Positions 27,135 to 34,950 of a stretch of 50,968 nucleotides of DNA are shown here, in pieces. The notes below the pieces were generated by a model. The model saw only the letters and a list, made by a program, of their open reading frames with translations, ran no database searches and had not been told where the DNA came from. Source of the DNA: Clostridia bacterium. Its GTDB lineage: Bacteria > Bacillota > Clostridia > Oscillospirales > Acutalibacteraceae. The position numbers and the translations under genes are program-made. The stretch covers positions 1 through 50,968 of the forward strand of contig JAFSPP010000034.1 of the NCBI GenBank assembly GCA_017451425.1, written 5' to 3'. Each line of letters begins with the position of its first letter. The first letter of the stretch is position 1.

Positions 27135-28265
27135 ATGGAAAAGCTCAAGAAATTCGTAAAAACTTCATTCGGCTCCAACATACCCATCCGTTACAGATTC
27201 TTCAACATAATCTTCATGATGGGTATACTGGTCGGTATTGCGGGTGTCTTTGCGTGCATAAATCTCAATTCCTCAATAGAGGCAATTACGATTTCCGCCG
27301 TAATGACGCTGGCATTCCCTTTGCTTGCATACATAGGAATACGGGCAAAAGATAAGCAGAACGTAGTTATCATCATCTCACTTTGCATTGTAAATCTGAT
27401 TATCTTCCCCGCGCTTTACATATCAGGCGGAGCCATAGACTGCGGAATTCCGAGTTACTTCGTCCTGGGTCTTGCCCTGACTCTCTTCTTCACATCGGGA
27501 AAGATCAGTTATATCCTGACGAGCATATACTCACTGTGGTATGCCTTTACATTTTTCGTATCATGGCAGTGGCCCAACCTCTGCGTGGATGTCCCCGCGT
27601 TCTCGGCAACCGAGACGGGCAGAAGAGACTTCGCTTTCAACGCTATCTCTTCAAACACCCTGATGGTATGCATCGCCATAGGTCTTCTCGCAAAGGTTAT
27701 CTTCAACCTCTACCAGGCCCAGGTGAAGAAAATCGAATCCAACATTGAAGAGGTTGAACGCCAGTCGATTATCGACCCTCTGACCACGGTCTACAACCGC
27801 AGATACATGTACTCCTACCTCGAAGAGCAGTCCGCATTTGCAAAACAGAGCGGAGCACCGCTCTCTGTCATGCTCTTTGACATAGACTTTTTCAAACGCT
27901 TAAACGATAATTACGGCCATCTGACAGGCGATGCCGTGCTCAAAGCACTCGCAAACATCTTAAAGAGTGCCTGCAGGGAGGGCGAAATCGCCACCCGCTA
28001 CGGCGGCGAGGAGTTCCTGCTCGTCCTGCCGGGCATCGGCAGACAGGAAGCTTTAATGCGCGCGGACGAGATCCGCAGAGTTGTCGAAAGCTCATATCTC
28101 TGCCCCGATCTCCCGAAGGACGCGCCCGTAACGATAAGCGGAGGCGTCGCGACGCTTCGTCCCGATGACACGGATGAAAAGCTCGTCCTCCGCGCCGATG
28201 AAAATCTGTACAAAGCCAAAACGAGCGGACGTAACCGAATCTGTGCAGAGGAGGTGGCGTCATGA
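27135..28265 (+). CDS. Membrane GGDEF protein (probable diguanylate cyclase) with altered I-site
   Basis: A 376-residue protein. Five or six N-terminal membrane segments (from FFNIIFMMGILVGIAGVFACIN to TLMVCIAIGLLAKVIFN) are followed by a short coil and a GGDEF domain (DPLTTVYNRRYMYSYL, DIDFFKRLNDNYGHLTGD, RYGGEEFLLVLP). The GGEEF active site is intact, so c-di-GMP synthesis is likely. The inhibitory RxxD motif reads REGE, so product inhibition may be lost. There is no good ribosome binding site; the ATG is 3 nt after the secA stop, suggesting coupling. It overlaps the next gene by 4 bp (ATGA). Confidence 0.9.
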   Translation: MEKLKKFVKTSFGSNIPIRYRFFNIIFMMGILVGIAGVFACINLNSSIEAITISAVMTLAFPLLAYIGIRAKDKQNVVIIISLCIVNLIIFPALYISGGAIDCGIPSYFVLGLALTLFFTSGKISYILTSIYSLWYAFTFFVSWQWPNLCVDVPAFSATETGRRDFAFNAISSNTLMVCIAIGLLAKVIFNLYQAQVKKIESNIEEVERQSIIDPLTTVYNRRYMYSYLEEQSAFAKQSGAPLSVMLFDIDFFKRLNDNYGHLTGDAVLKALANILKSACREGEIATRYGGEEFLLVLPGIGRQEALMRADEIRRVVESSYLCPDLPKDAPVTISGGVATLRPDDTDEKLVLRADENLYKAKTSGRNRICAEEVAS

Positions 28266-29470
28266 ACATAAAAGAGCGTATAACCCGCATCTTCACGGGT
28301 CCCGCAGTTGAGAATCCGCTCTTAAAGCGTGACTTCTTCTCCCAGATAGTCATCTCAACCGCCATCATCGCCGTAGGCTTCTTCGTCTTCGGTCTCATCG
28401 TCCACAAGCATATCTACTTCATCATAACCGCGATTTCAATGCTTGTGTTCATGGGCCTTCTGTTCTCTATTTACAAGTTCACGAAGAACCCGCCCACACA
28501 GATAACTGTGTACATACTCTACTGTGCCATAATCGGTTGTATCTATGTACCTGCCCTCTATTTCTACGGCGGAGGCATTCACAGCGGTGTACCTCTGTTC
28601 TTCATGCTGGGCGGCATAGCCACTATCCTGCTGCTCGACAACTGGCTTATGGTTTTAGTCCTTGTCGCAAATATCGCAGCCGCATTCATAACCTATAACA
28701 TCGATCAGACAAACTTCATTTCCGACCGGTTTATGCCAAAGGGCGGGGACAATATCTACCTCGACATAGCCATAAGCGCCATTGTCGCGGGCTGGGCCGC
28801 GGGTGTATTCCTGAGACGCCTCACCCAGGGCTTTGAAGAGAAGGAAGCAAAGGCAAACGAACTCTATGCCAAGATAGAGGACGCGGCCACCAAGGATCCG
28901 CTCTCGGGTGCCTACAACAGACGTTACCTCATGGACTTCCTGGCCAAGTGCATTAAGGAGTATGAGGAGGGTGAACTCTCCACATTCTCGATAATCATGT
29001 TCGATATCGACCACTTCAAGAATATCAATGACACCTACGGACATCTTGCCGGTGACGACTGTATCCGAAGCCTCTCGCTCATCATACAGAGCACCACGCG
29101 TGACACGGATATCGTAACGCGTTACGGCGGCGAAGAATTTATCTGTGTTCTTCCGACGGCGGACGAGACGCCGGCCTTCCGCCGCGCCGAGCAGATTCGC
29201 GTAGCGGTTGAAAACACGCAACTGTCCCAGGATATCAACAAGACAATCACCATAAGCGGCGGTGTAATGATGTACAAGCCCGGCATGTCCGCGGAAGAGC
29301 TTATCGAAGCCGCCGACCACAACCTCTACATTGCGAAGGAAAACGGCAGGAACCAGATTGTATGGCACAACGGAGGCATTCCTCCCCTTGTCTACACAGC
29401 CTATGGCGGAGACATGCTTCAGCCCACATACAACTCCGGCAGAAGATTCTCAGACGCGACAAAGTTTTAA
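28262..29470 (+). CDS. Membrane GGDEF protein (probable diguanylate cyclase) with intact I-site
   Basis: A 402-residue paralogue of the preceding protein. About six N-terminal membrane segments share local motifs (YGGGIHSGVPLFFMLGG compares with SGGAIDCGIPSYFVLGL). The GGDEF domain has DPLSGAYNRRYLMDFL, DIDHFKNINDTYGHLAGDD and RYGGEEFICVLP. The I-site RDTD is intact, five residues before GGEEF. The C-terminus carries a ~35-residue extension after the domain (PPLVYTAYGGDMLQPTYN). Translation is probably coupled to the upstream gene. Terminator follows. Confidence 0.9.
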   Translation: MNIKERITRIFTGPAVENPLLKRDFFSQIVISTAIIAVGFFVFGLIVHKHIYFIITAISMLVFMGLLFSIYKFTKNPPTQITVYILYCAIIGCIYVPALYFYGGGIHSGVPLFFMLGGIATILLLDNWLMVLVLVANIAAAFITYNIDQTNFISDRFMPKGGDNIYLDIAISAIVAGWAAGVFLRRLTQGFEEKEAKANELYAKIEDAATKDPLSGAYNRRYLMDFLAKCIKEYEEGELSTFSIIMFDIDHFKNINDTYGHLAGDDCIRSLSLIIQSTTRDTDIVTRYGGEEFICVLPTADETPAFRRAEQIRVAVENTQLSQDINKTITISGGVMMYKPGMSAEELIEAADHNLYIAKENGRNQIVWHNGGIPPLVYTAYGGDMLQPTYNSGRRFSDATKF

Positions 29471-29479
29471 ACAAAAAAA

Positions 29480-29508
29480 GAACCCGCTCAGACGAGCGGG
29501 TTCTTTTT
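29480..29508 (+). terminator. Convergent bidirectional terminator (secA-GGDEF operon / Pro-Glu-Ala protein)
   Basis: Stem GAACCCGCTC / GAGCGGGTTC with loop AGAC, A7 before and T5 after. Confidence 0.93.
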
Positions 29509-29516
29509 AATTTGCC

Positions 29517-30887
29517 TTATGCAAGAAACGCCTTGAGTTCTTCATTCGATGTGATGAAGTTTCTGCCGAAAGCAAGGATATTCTCCTTCTCTGTCTCCGG
29601 CGGAGGTACGGCTACGCCGCCCTGGATGAAGTAAACTGCGATAAGAGTGGCGTCTGTGCGCATATCACCATAAAGGAACTCAAATACCATCGGCATCTGC
29701 TGTTCAGCCTCAATTGATACGAGGTTGTCCATAGGGATATGGAAAGCATTGTTTACGGCGATGATGTTGGGGTTCGTATTTTTATCGGAAACAATCGTAT
29801 TGCCAATTCTGATCTCTTTGCCCTTTTCGATAACCGGTGCGGGTGCGGGAGCAGGAGTTTCAGCGGCAGGCTCGGAAGCGGGCTCAATCTCCTCAATATA
29901 ATCACTGTGAGAAGAGATATCGCTGAATGTTACAGGCTCGGGAGCAGGCTCTGCAACGGGCTCAGGAATGGGCTCAGGCTCAACTGTAGGTGCCTGAGGA
30001 ATGAGTGTGGAACCTTCCTCGATAACGTCAGTCATGGCAACTGAGAAGCCCTGTGAAAGGGGATCTACCTCAGGAACTGCGACATCATCAGCGGGAGCTG
30101 TGGGAAGTATGGGCTCAGGAGGAGCCTCAAATGTAATGGGCTCTGCAGAAGAGATAACTACTTCGGGCTCAGCAACAGGCTCCGCTACAGGCTCTGCTAC
30201 AGGCTCAGGGATGGGTTCGGGTTCCGGCTCGGGAAGCGGTTCGGGCTCCGGCTCGGGAAGCGGCTCAGGCTCCGGTTCGGGCTCAGGCTTAACTTCAGCG
30301 ACTGCGCCGCCGATTACGACGTCAGACTCTGTGCTGCTGCCGGCCATATACGGAAGCTGATATCCGATATCAAAATCTGCCTTAGGAGCTGCAACGGGTT
30401 CCGGAATCGGTGCGGGAATCGGTGCCTCGATGTCGGGAAGTTCAACCTTTACGGGCTCCACAACGGGCTCTGCGGGAGCTGTTGCGAAAGATACCGGCTC
30501 CGGCTCGGGAGCATGGAATACCGGCATCGGAGCAGGCTCCGGAGCGGGTGTGAATACGGGTGCGGGTTCCGGCTCAGGTGCGGGCTCGAAGGCGACGACC
30601 GGTTCAGGCTCAAATGCCGGTGCCGGCTCAACTACCGGAGCCTGTTCGATTACAGGTGCCGGTGAGTAGAAGGGATTCGTCTCCGGAGCGGGTTCTGCGG
30701 GAGCCGGTGCGGGAGCAGGAGCTGCCGCAGGCGTGTTGAATACAGGCGTTTTCGGCTCTTCAGCCGGTGCAGCGTCTGTGTCGCTGACTTTCGAAAGCGC
30801 CTTGGTTGTCAGCATTACGGTTCCGACTGCCGTCGAACCTGCTGCAACTGCAAGGGCTCCGATTTTTACGAGTGTTCCGAGTTTCAT
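29517..30887 (-). CDS. Membrane-anchored Pro/Glu/Ala-rich protein with conserved-looking C-terminal domain
   Basis: A 456-residue protein. An N-terminal hydrophobic segment (VKIGALAVAAGSTAVGTVML) without a lipobox cysteine probably anchors it. Residues about 40-350 are dominated by Pro, Glu, Ala and Val repeats (PEPEP, EPVAEP). The last ~100 residues form a normal-composition domain (KEIRIGNTIVSDKNTNPNII, then FHIPMDNLVSIEAEQQMP, then AFGRNFITSNEELKAFL). I do not recognise that domain. The layout suggests a long extended spacer holding a small domain away from the membrane. AAGGAG precedes the ATG. It lies 25 bp downstream of the third GGDEF gene on the same strand, probably co-transcribed. 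Confidence 0.7.
   Translation of the reverse strand: MKLGTLVKIGALAVAAGSTAVGTVMLTTKALSKVSDTDAAPAEEPKTPVFNTPAAAPAPAPAPAEPAPETNPFYSPAPVIEQAPVVEPAPAFEPEPVVAFEPAPEPEPAPVFTPAPEPAPMPVFHAPEPEPVSFATAPAEPVVEPVKVELPDIEAPIPAPIPEPVAAPKADFDIGYQLPYMAGSSTESDVVIGGAVAEVKPEPEPEPEPLPEPEPEPLPEPEPEPIPEPVAEPVAEPVAEPEVVISSAEPITFEAPPEPILPTAPADDVAVPEVDPLSQGFSVAMTDVIEEGSTLIPQAPTVEPEPIPEPVAEPAPEPVTFSDISSHSDYIEEIEPASEPAAETPAPAPAPVIEKGKEIRIGNTIVSDKNTNPNIIAVNNAFHIPMDNLVSIEAEQQMPMVFEFLYGDMRTDATLIAVYFIQGGVAVPPPETEKENILAFGRNFITSNEELKAFLA
29830..30750 (-). repeat. Pro/Glu/Ala coding repeat tract
   Basis: Degenerate GGCTCAGGCTCC-type repeats (plus-strand view) encode the low-complexity spacer of the anchored protein. The densest part is at about 30170-30290. 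Confidence 0.8.
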
Positions 30888-30912
30888 GTGAGTTTCTCCT
30901 TACTTTATGGAT

Positions 30913-32523
30913 TTAACTTCTGGTTATGCTGAACTTGTACTGGTCTTTACCGTTTCTCTTGGCTTCATAAAGAGCAGCGTCAGCTTTTTTAAACAATTCT
31001 TCGTAGGTTGAACCGTCCTTGCTGAAGACGGCAACACCTATACTGGTGGACAGACGTCCCGGGAATCCGTTGTCGATGCCGTATTTCTTGAATGCCGAGG
31101 TAAACCTCTGAAGTTTATCGCAGACAAGGGCTATCGACTGAATGTTCTTGATAAGAACGACAAATTCATCGCCGCCGACACGTCCCAGGATATCCGATTC
31201 ACGGAAGTTTCTGCTGAGCTCATTCGCGAAAGCCAGAAGAATCTGGTCGCCTATAGTATGGCCGCGCGTGTCGTTGATGGTTTTGAAGTTGTCTATGTCT
31301 ATGATGATGAGCGCGTGCTGAGCCGTAGGGCTCTTCTCAAGGCACTCCTCTATGAGGCTTCGCGTCGTCGTCTTGTTGTAGAGCTGGGTTAAAGGATCGC
31401 GCTCAGCCTCAAGCTTGAGCCTGTCCTCGTTGAGTTTTCTCTCCTGGATGTTCTGTACAAGGCAGAGAATGTATTCGGGAGAATCGGAGTACTCCTCGGC
31501 AACCTTCTTCTCACGAGTGTAGTAGGCGGATACCCAGGTATACTCACCCTCCGCATCAAGAATACGCATCTCAAGATAAACCTGGTTTCGTCCCTCAACC
31601 GAAAGTTCGCTGACAATCTGATCGGGATTCATTATGCGTGCGGCTATGGCTACATCGTCCGGATGAACTATCTCTTCGACAAAGTTCGAATAATCATCAA
31701 AAGTTATGACCTCGTTCATATGCTTTACGGAGAACTTGTCATTGTTTCTGAGGACAACGCACTCACGGCGCTCGGGATCAAATTCCAGAGCCATGTCATA
31801 AATCTCTTCGAAAACGTTGCCGAGTCTGCGGCGTGATGCAAGTCCCTCACCCTGAGTCTTACCCTCCTGATAAAAGGCATTTATACGCTCAGTGTGGTTT
31901 ATGTCTGCAAAAGCAATGGCTATCGCACACGGCGGGAAGGCAACGGCAAAACGCCAGAGTTCAAATCCGCCTTCACGGAAAACAAATACAATCGTCAAAA
32001 CTGCAAGCGACATCGGGACAAAGCCTTCCTGCAGGCTGAAAACCGGTACCAGGATACCCATCAGTATCATAGGCATGATAACCGAGAGTCCGGCATACCA
32101 GTCAGTGAAGAGGAAGTCGCTGTAGATGAGCATTACGTAGTAAAGGCTCCAGAAAACAGTGTATGTTATCTGAATGTTTCTGCGCAGTTTTTTCGGAAGG
32201 TCTGCGCCCGCCTCAATACCCAAGTTGTAAATTCGTGTCGAAAAAACAACAAAGACGACCAAAGCAACGATGCCGCCTATAAGCCCGTACCGGAATGAGC
32301 CGAGATTTATGGATGCAGTGAACGACTTGAAACAGACAACTGCCAGGATATAAAGGATAAGGAATCCCGTAAACACAACCGTGCGGCGCAGATTGGAAAG
32401 TATGCGCTTTCGCTCGGCGTAATCAAGATAGGCCTGTTCCTTTTTTTCATCAGCGGCTTTAAGTCCGTAGTACTTGCCTATACGGGACAAGTCCTTGAAA
32501 AAAGCCTTGATAAGATCTAACAT
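30913..32523 (-). CDS. Membrane PAS-GGDEF protein (probable diguanylate cyclase)
   Basis: A protein of 536 residues from ATG 32523, chosen for GGAGGG 7 nt upstream. About six membrane segments follow a cytoplasmic N-terminus (FTGFLILYILAVVCF to LAVLTIVFVF). A PAS-like sensor is next (FEEIYDMALEFDPERRECVV, YTWVSAYYTREKKV, ILCLVQNIQERKLNEDRLKLE). A canonical GGDEF domain closes the protein (DPLTQLYNKTTTRSLIE, DIDNFKTINDTRGHTIGD, RVGGDEFVVLIKN), with I-site RESD. Synthesis of c-di-GMP is likely. It is transcribed with the Pro/Glu/Ala-rich protein. Confidence 0.92.
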   Translation of the reverse strand: MLDLIKAFFKDLSRIGKYYGLKAADEKKEQAYLDYAERKRILSNLRRTVVFTGFLILYILAVVCFKSFTASINLGSFRYGLIGGIVALVVFVVFSTRIYNLGIEAGADLPKKLRRNIQITYTVFWSLYYVMLIYSDFLFTDWYAGLSVIMPMILMGILVPVFSLQEGFVPMSLAVLTIVFVFREGGFELWRFAVAFPPCAIAIAFADINHTERINAFYQEGKTQGEGLASRRRLGNVFEEIYDMALEFDPERRECVVLRNNDKFSVKHMNEVITFDDYSNFVEEIVHPDDVAIAARIMNPDQIVSELSVEGRNQVYLEMRILDAEGEYTWVSAYYTREKKVAEEYSDSPEYILCLVQNIQERKLNEDRLKLEAERDPLTQLYNKTTTRSLIEECLEKSPTAQHALIIIDIDNFKTINDTRGHTIGDQILLAFANELSRNFRESDILGRVGGDEFVVLIKNIQSIALVCDKLQRFTSAFKKYGIDNGFPGRLSTSIGVAVFSKDGSTYEELFKKADAALYEAKRNGKDQYKFSITRS

Positions 32524-32574
32524 GATGTACCCTCCGAAGGTAACAAACAATTCAAGTGGTACTATATAAAATTT

Positions 32575-32603
32575 ATTATATTATATCTTCAGTGATAAAT
32601 CAA
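32575..32603 (-). promoter_or_regulatory. Promoter for the PAS-GGDEF gene
   Basis: Minus strand TTGATT (32603-32598), 17-nt spacer, TATAAT (32580-32575), about 52 bp upstream of the start codon. Confidence 0.7.
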
Positions 32604-32628
32604 ACCTTTAAGGGGAGTTACATTGCAC

Positions 32629-32659
32629 AAAAAAAGGGTTGCCCTTTCGGGCAACCCTT
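32629..32659 (-). terminator. Terminator after the zinc-ribbon gene
   Basis: On the minus strand, AAGGGTTGCCC / GGGCAACCCTT with a GAAA loop, followed by a run of eight T. It lies 12 bp beyond the stop of the gene ending at 32672 and ahead of the PAS-GGDEF promoter. Confidence 0.92.
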
Positions 32660-32671
32660 ATCATCAAGGAA

Positions 32672-32953
32672 TTATTCTTCCTCTTCCTTCATCTTTGCAA
32701 AGCATTCGCTGCAGTAAACCGGTCTGTCCTCCCTGGGCTCAAACGGTACCTTTGCAGGGCCACCGCATGCTGCGCAGACAGCATCATACAACTTTCTGTC
32801 AGCCTTGGCAGCGTTCTTTCTTGCATCTCTGCAGGGCTTACAGCGCTGAGGCTCGTTCTCAAAGCCTTTCTCTGCGTAAAATTCCTGCTCACCTGCGGTA
32901 AAAACAAATTCTTCGCCGCACTCTTTGCAGATGAGAGTTTTGTCTTCGTACAT
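32672..32953 (-). CDS. Small double zinc-ribbon protein (CxxC-rich)
   Basis: A 93-residue soluble protein. Four CxxC pairs are visible (CKECG, CKPCR, CAACG, CSEC), spaced as two zinc sites. The pattern CxxCGEEFVFTAGEQEFYAEKG is that of the short zinc-ribbon family found widely in clostridia (zf-trcl type). No enzymatic motif is present; nucleic-acid or protein binding is possible (inference). It has its own promoter and a strong terminator, so it is a monocistronic unit. Confidence 0.85.
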   Translation of the reverse strand: MYEDKTLICKECGEEFVFTAGEQEFYAEKGFENEPQRCKPCRDARKNAAKADRKLYDAVCAACGGPAKVPFEPREDRPVYCSECFAKMKEEEE

Positions 32954-33009
32954 GTTTTTAACCTCTTTTTATTGCATTCTATGTCCTGAACTTTCGGACA
33001 TGTACTAAT

Positions 33010-33038
33010 AATGTATACCAAAAGAGGTCTTTTGTCAA
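33010..33038 (-). promoter_or_regulatory. Promoter for the zinc-ribbon gene
   Basis: Minus strand consensus TTGACA (33038-33033), 17-nt spacer, TACATT (33015-33010). The leader carries an inverted repeat ATGTCC / GGACAT around 32981-33001. Confidence 0.65.
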
Positions 33039-33058
33039 TCAGTATTGAGACAAATGTA

Positions 33059-33178
33059 TTACAGTAAAAGCAGCAGCGGAGAAAGTGCAAATGCCTGAAG
33101 CACACCGATCAGTACACTGCCGAGCATTAAAATCGCGAGAAAGATACATACGCCTTTGACGAATTTGTTTCTTCTCAT
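33059..33178 (-). CDS. 39-residue single-helix membrane peptide
   Basis: A short open frame that starts with the basic MRRNKFVKGV, continues as one hydrophobic helix (CIFLAILMLGSVLIGVL) and ends LLLLL. ATG 33178 has GGAGG at good spacing; that ribosome binding site lies in the last codons of the upstream phosphohexomutase gene, whose stop is 2 bp away. This arrangement, a clean membrane topology and the unrelated downstream promoter support a real gene. Function unknown. It may be a small membrane regulator (inference). Confidence 0.6.
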   Translation of the reverse strand: MRRNKFVKGVCIFLAILMLGSVLIGVLQAFALSPLLLLL

Positions 33179-33180
33179 TT

Positions 33181-34866
33181 TCAGGCCTCCATCCAGGCTT
33201 TGGCATTCTCAAGCATTCTGCCGTAGAGAGCCTCCGCCTCATCCGTATTAGCCGCAACAGCGGTGAAATAGAACTTAAGTTTCGGCTCCGTGCCGGAAGG
33301 ACGGGCGACCACGCCGTTGCCGTTCTCGAGTTTATACGAGAGAACGTTGGAGCTCGGGAGACCCGTCTTTGCTGTGTCCTTATAGTCTGTGACCTCAAGG
33401 ACCTTAAGTCCCGCAATCTCAGTGGGTGCGTTGTTTCTGAGAGAGTCCATGATGTCGGCCATCTTCTGCATGCCGGCAGCGCCATCAAACTCAAAGCTGT
33501 CGACCTTGTTGAGGTAGAGGCCGAACTTCGCATAGATGTCGTTCATGACGTCTATGAGTGACTTGCCGACTGACTTGTAGTAGGCGGCCATCTCAACGAG
33601 GAGCTGCGAAGCGACGACTGCGTCCTTGTCTCTCGCGTGGATACCGAGGAGATAACCGTAGCTCTCCTCCATACCTACCGTGAAGTCATCCGCGTGGCCC
33701 TCTTTTTCGAGGTTGGTGATGTATTCGCCTATGTACTTGAAGCCGGTGAGAAGGTCGGCGACCTTTGCGCCGTGGCTCTCGGCAATCTTTGTTACGAGGT
33801 TTGTAGTTACGAAAGATTTGATTACAACGGGATTCTTCGGCATGATGCCCTTTGCCTCGTACTGTGAAAGCACGTACTCGGTGAAGAGGGCTCCGACCTC
33901 GTTGCCCGTCATAAGACGGTAGTCGTCGCCGTCACGGACGGCAATACCCATGCGGTCACAGTCGGGGTCTGTGGCAAGCAGGAGGTCGGCCTTGTCCGTC
34001 TCGGCCATCTTGATTCCGCACTCGAAGACCTGGCGGATTTCCGGATTCGGATACGGACATGTCGGGAAGTTTCCGTCGGGAAGTTCCTGCTCGGGAACGA
34101 CCTTGACATCCTGTACGCCGAGACGGGCCAGAATCTTTCTGACGGGCTTGTTGCCCGTGCCGTTGAGCGGAGTGTAAATAACCTTGAGACCGGAGGTCTT
34201 CGCGGTTTCGGGATTTATAACCTTGCTTGCGACGAGGTCGAAGAACTTCTCATATACCTCATCGCTGATATACTCGATTGTGCCGTTTGCGAGACCTTCC
34301 TCAAAGCCGATCTTCTTTATGTCTTTGAACATATCGACTTTCTGGATGTACTGATAGGCCTCGGCTGCGGCCGCGTCTGTCATCTGATAGCCCTCGGGGT
34401 CATAGCACTTGTAGCCGTTGTATTTTGCGGGGTTGTGGCTCGCAGTGATAATTACGCCTGATGAACAGTGAAGTTCACGGACGGCATAGGAGAGCATCGG
34501 TGTGGGTACGAGCTCGCGATAGATGTAAGTCTTTATGCCGTTTGCCGCGAATATACCGGCAGTCTCCTTTGAGAAGAGGTCGGAATTGATTCTCGAATCA
34601 TATGCTATGGCAACCGAAGGGTTCTCAAAAGTCGCGTTCAGATAGTCCGCAATACCCTGTGTGGCCTGTCCTACGGTGTAGATGTTCATCCTGTTTGTTC
34701 CGGCACCCAAAACACCGCGAAGGCCTGCGGTGCCGAACTCAAGTTTCTTGTAAAAACGGTCAAGGATTTCATCATCCTTGCCGGCAATTGAGTCAAGCTC
34801 GGCTTTGAGAGCGGGGTCTTTGCACTCTGCTGTCCAGAGTTCATAGAGTTCCTTGTAGTTTTCCAT
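33181..34866 (-). CDS. Phospho-sugar mutase (phosphoglucomutase/phosphomannomutase)
   Basis: A 561-residue alpha-D-phosphohexomutase. The phosphoserine loop TASHNPAKYNGYK (Ser 143), metal-binding DPDCDRMG near residue 310, sugar-binding EESYGY and phosphate-binding RPSGTEPK near the end are all intact. Length fits the large Firmicute PgcA-type enzyme that interconverts glucose-1- and glucose-6-phosphate. Mannose use cannot be excluded. The N-terminal FGTAGLRG motif is typical. It is transcribed divergently from the ComM-like gene and may be coupled to the 39-residue membrane peptide downstream. Confidence 0.93.
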   Translation of the reverse strand: MENYKELYELWTAECKDPALKAELDSIAGKDDEILDRFYKKLEFGTAGLRGVLGAGTNRMNIYTVGQATQGIADYLNATFENPSVAIAYDSRINSDLFSKETAGIFAANGIKTYIYRELVPTPMLSYAVRELHCSSGVIITASHNPAKYNGYKCYDPEGYQMTDAAAAEAYQYIQKVDMFKDIKKIGFEEGLANGTIEYISDEVYEKFFDLVASKVINPETAKTSGLKVIYTPLNGTGNKPVRKILARLGVQDVKVVPEQELPDGNFPTCPYPNPEIRQVFECGIKMAETDKADLLLATDPDCDRMGIAVRDGDDYRLMTGNEVGALFTEYVLSQYEAKGIMPKNPVVIKSFVTTNLVTKIAESHGAKVADLLTGFKYIGEYITNLEKEGHADDFTVGMEESYGYLLGIHARDKDAVVASQLLVEMAAYYKSVGKSLIDVMNDIYAKFGLYLNKVDSFEFDGAAGMQKMADIMDSLRNNAPTEIAGLKVLEVTDYKDTAKTGLPSSNVLSYKLENGNGVVARPSGTEPKLKFYFTAVAANTDEAEALYGRMLENAKAWMEA

Positions 34867-34899
34867 AAAAAAGCCTCCGTTTTATTAAATCAACCTCAA

Positions 34900-34928
34900 T
34901 TTTAATACCTTTTATGGTATAATGTCAA
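34900..34928 (-). promoter_or_regulatory. Candidate promoter for the phosphohexomutase
   Basis: Minus strand TTGACA (34928-34923), 17-nt spacer, TTAAAA (34905-34900). The -35 shares a base with the plus-strand -10. Confidence 0.5.
34915..34923 (+). promoter_or_regulatory. Extended -10 promoter for the ComM-like gene
   Basis: TGG-TATAAT (TG at 34915-34916, -10 at 34918-34923), 28 bp before the start codon; no good -35. Confidence 0.55.
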
Positions 34929-34950
34929 ATGGTATTGAGGGAGGTAATAA

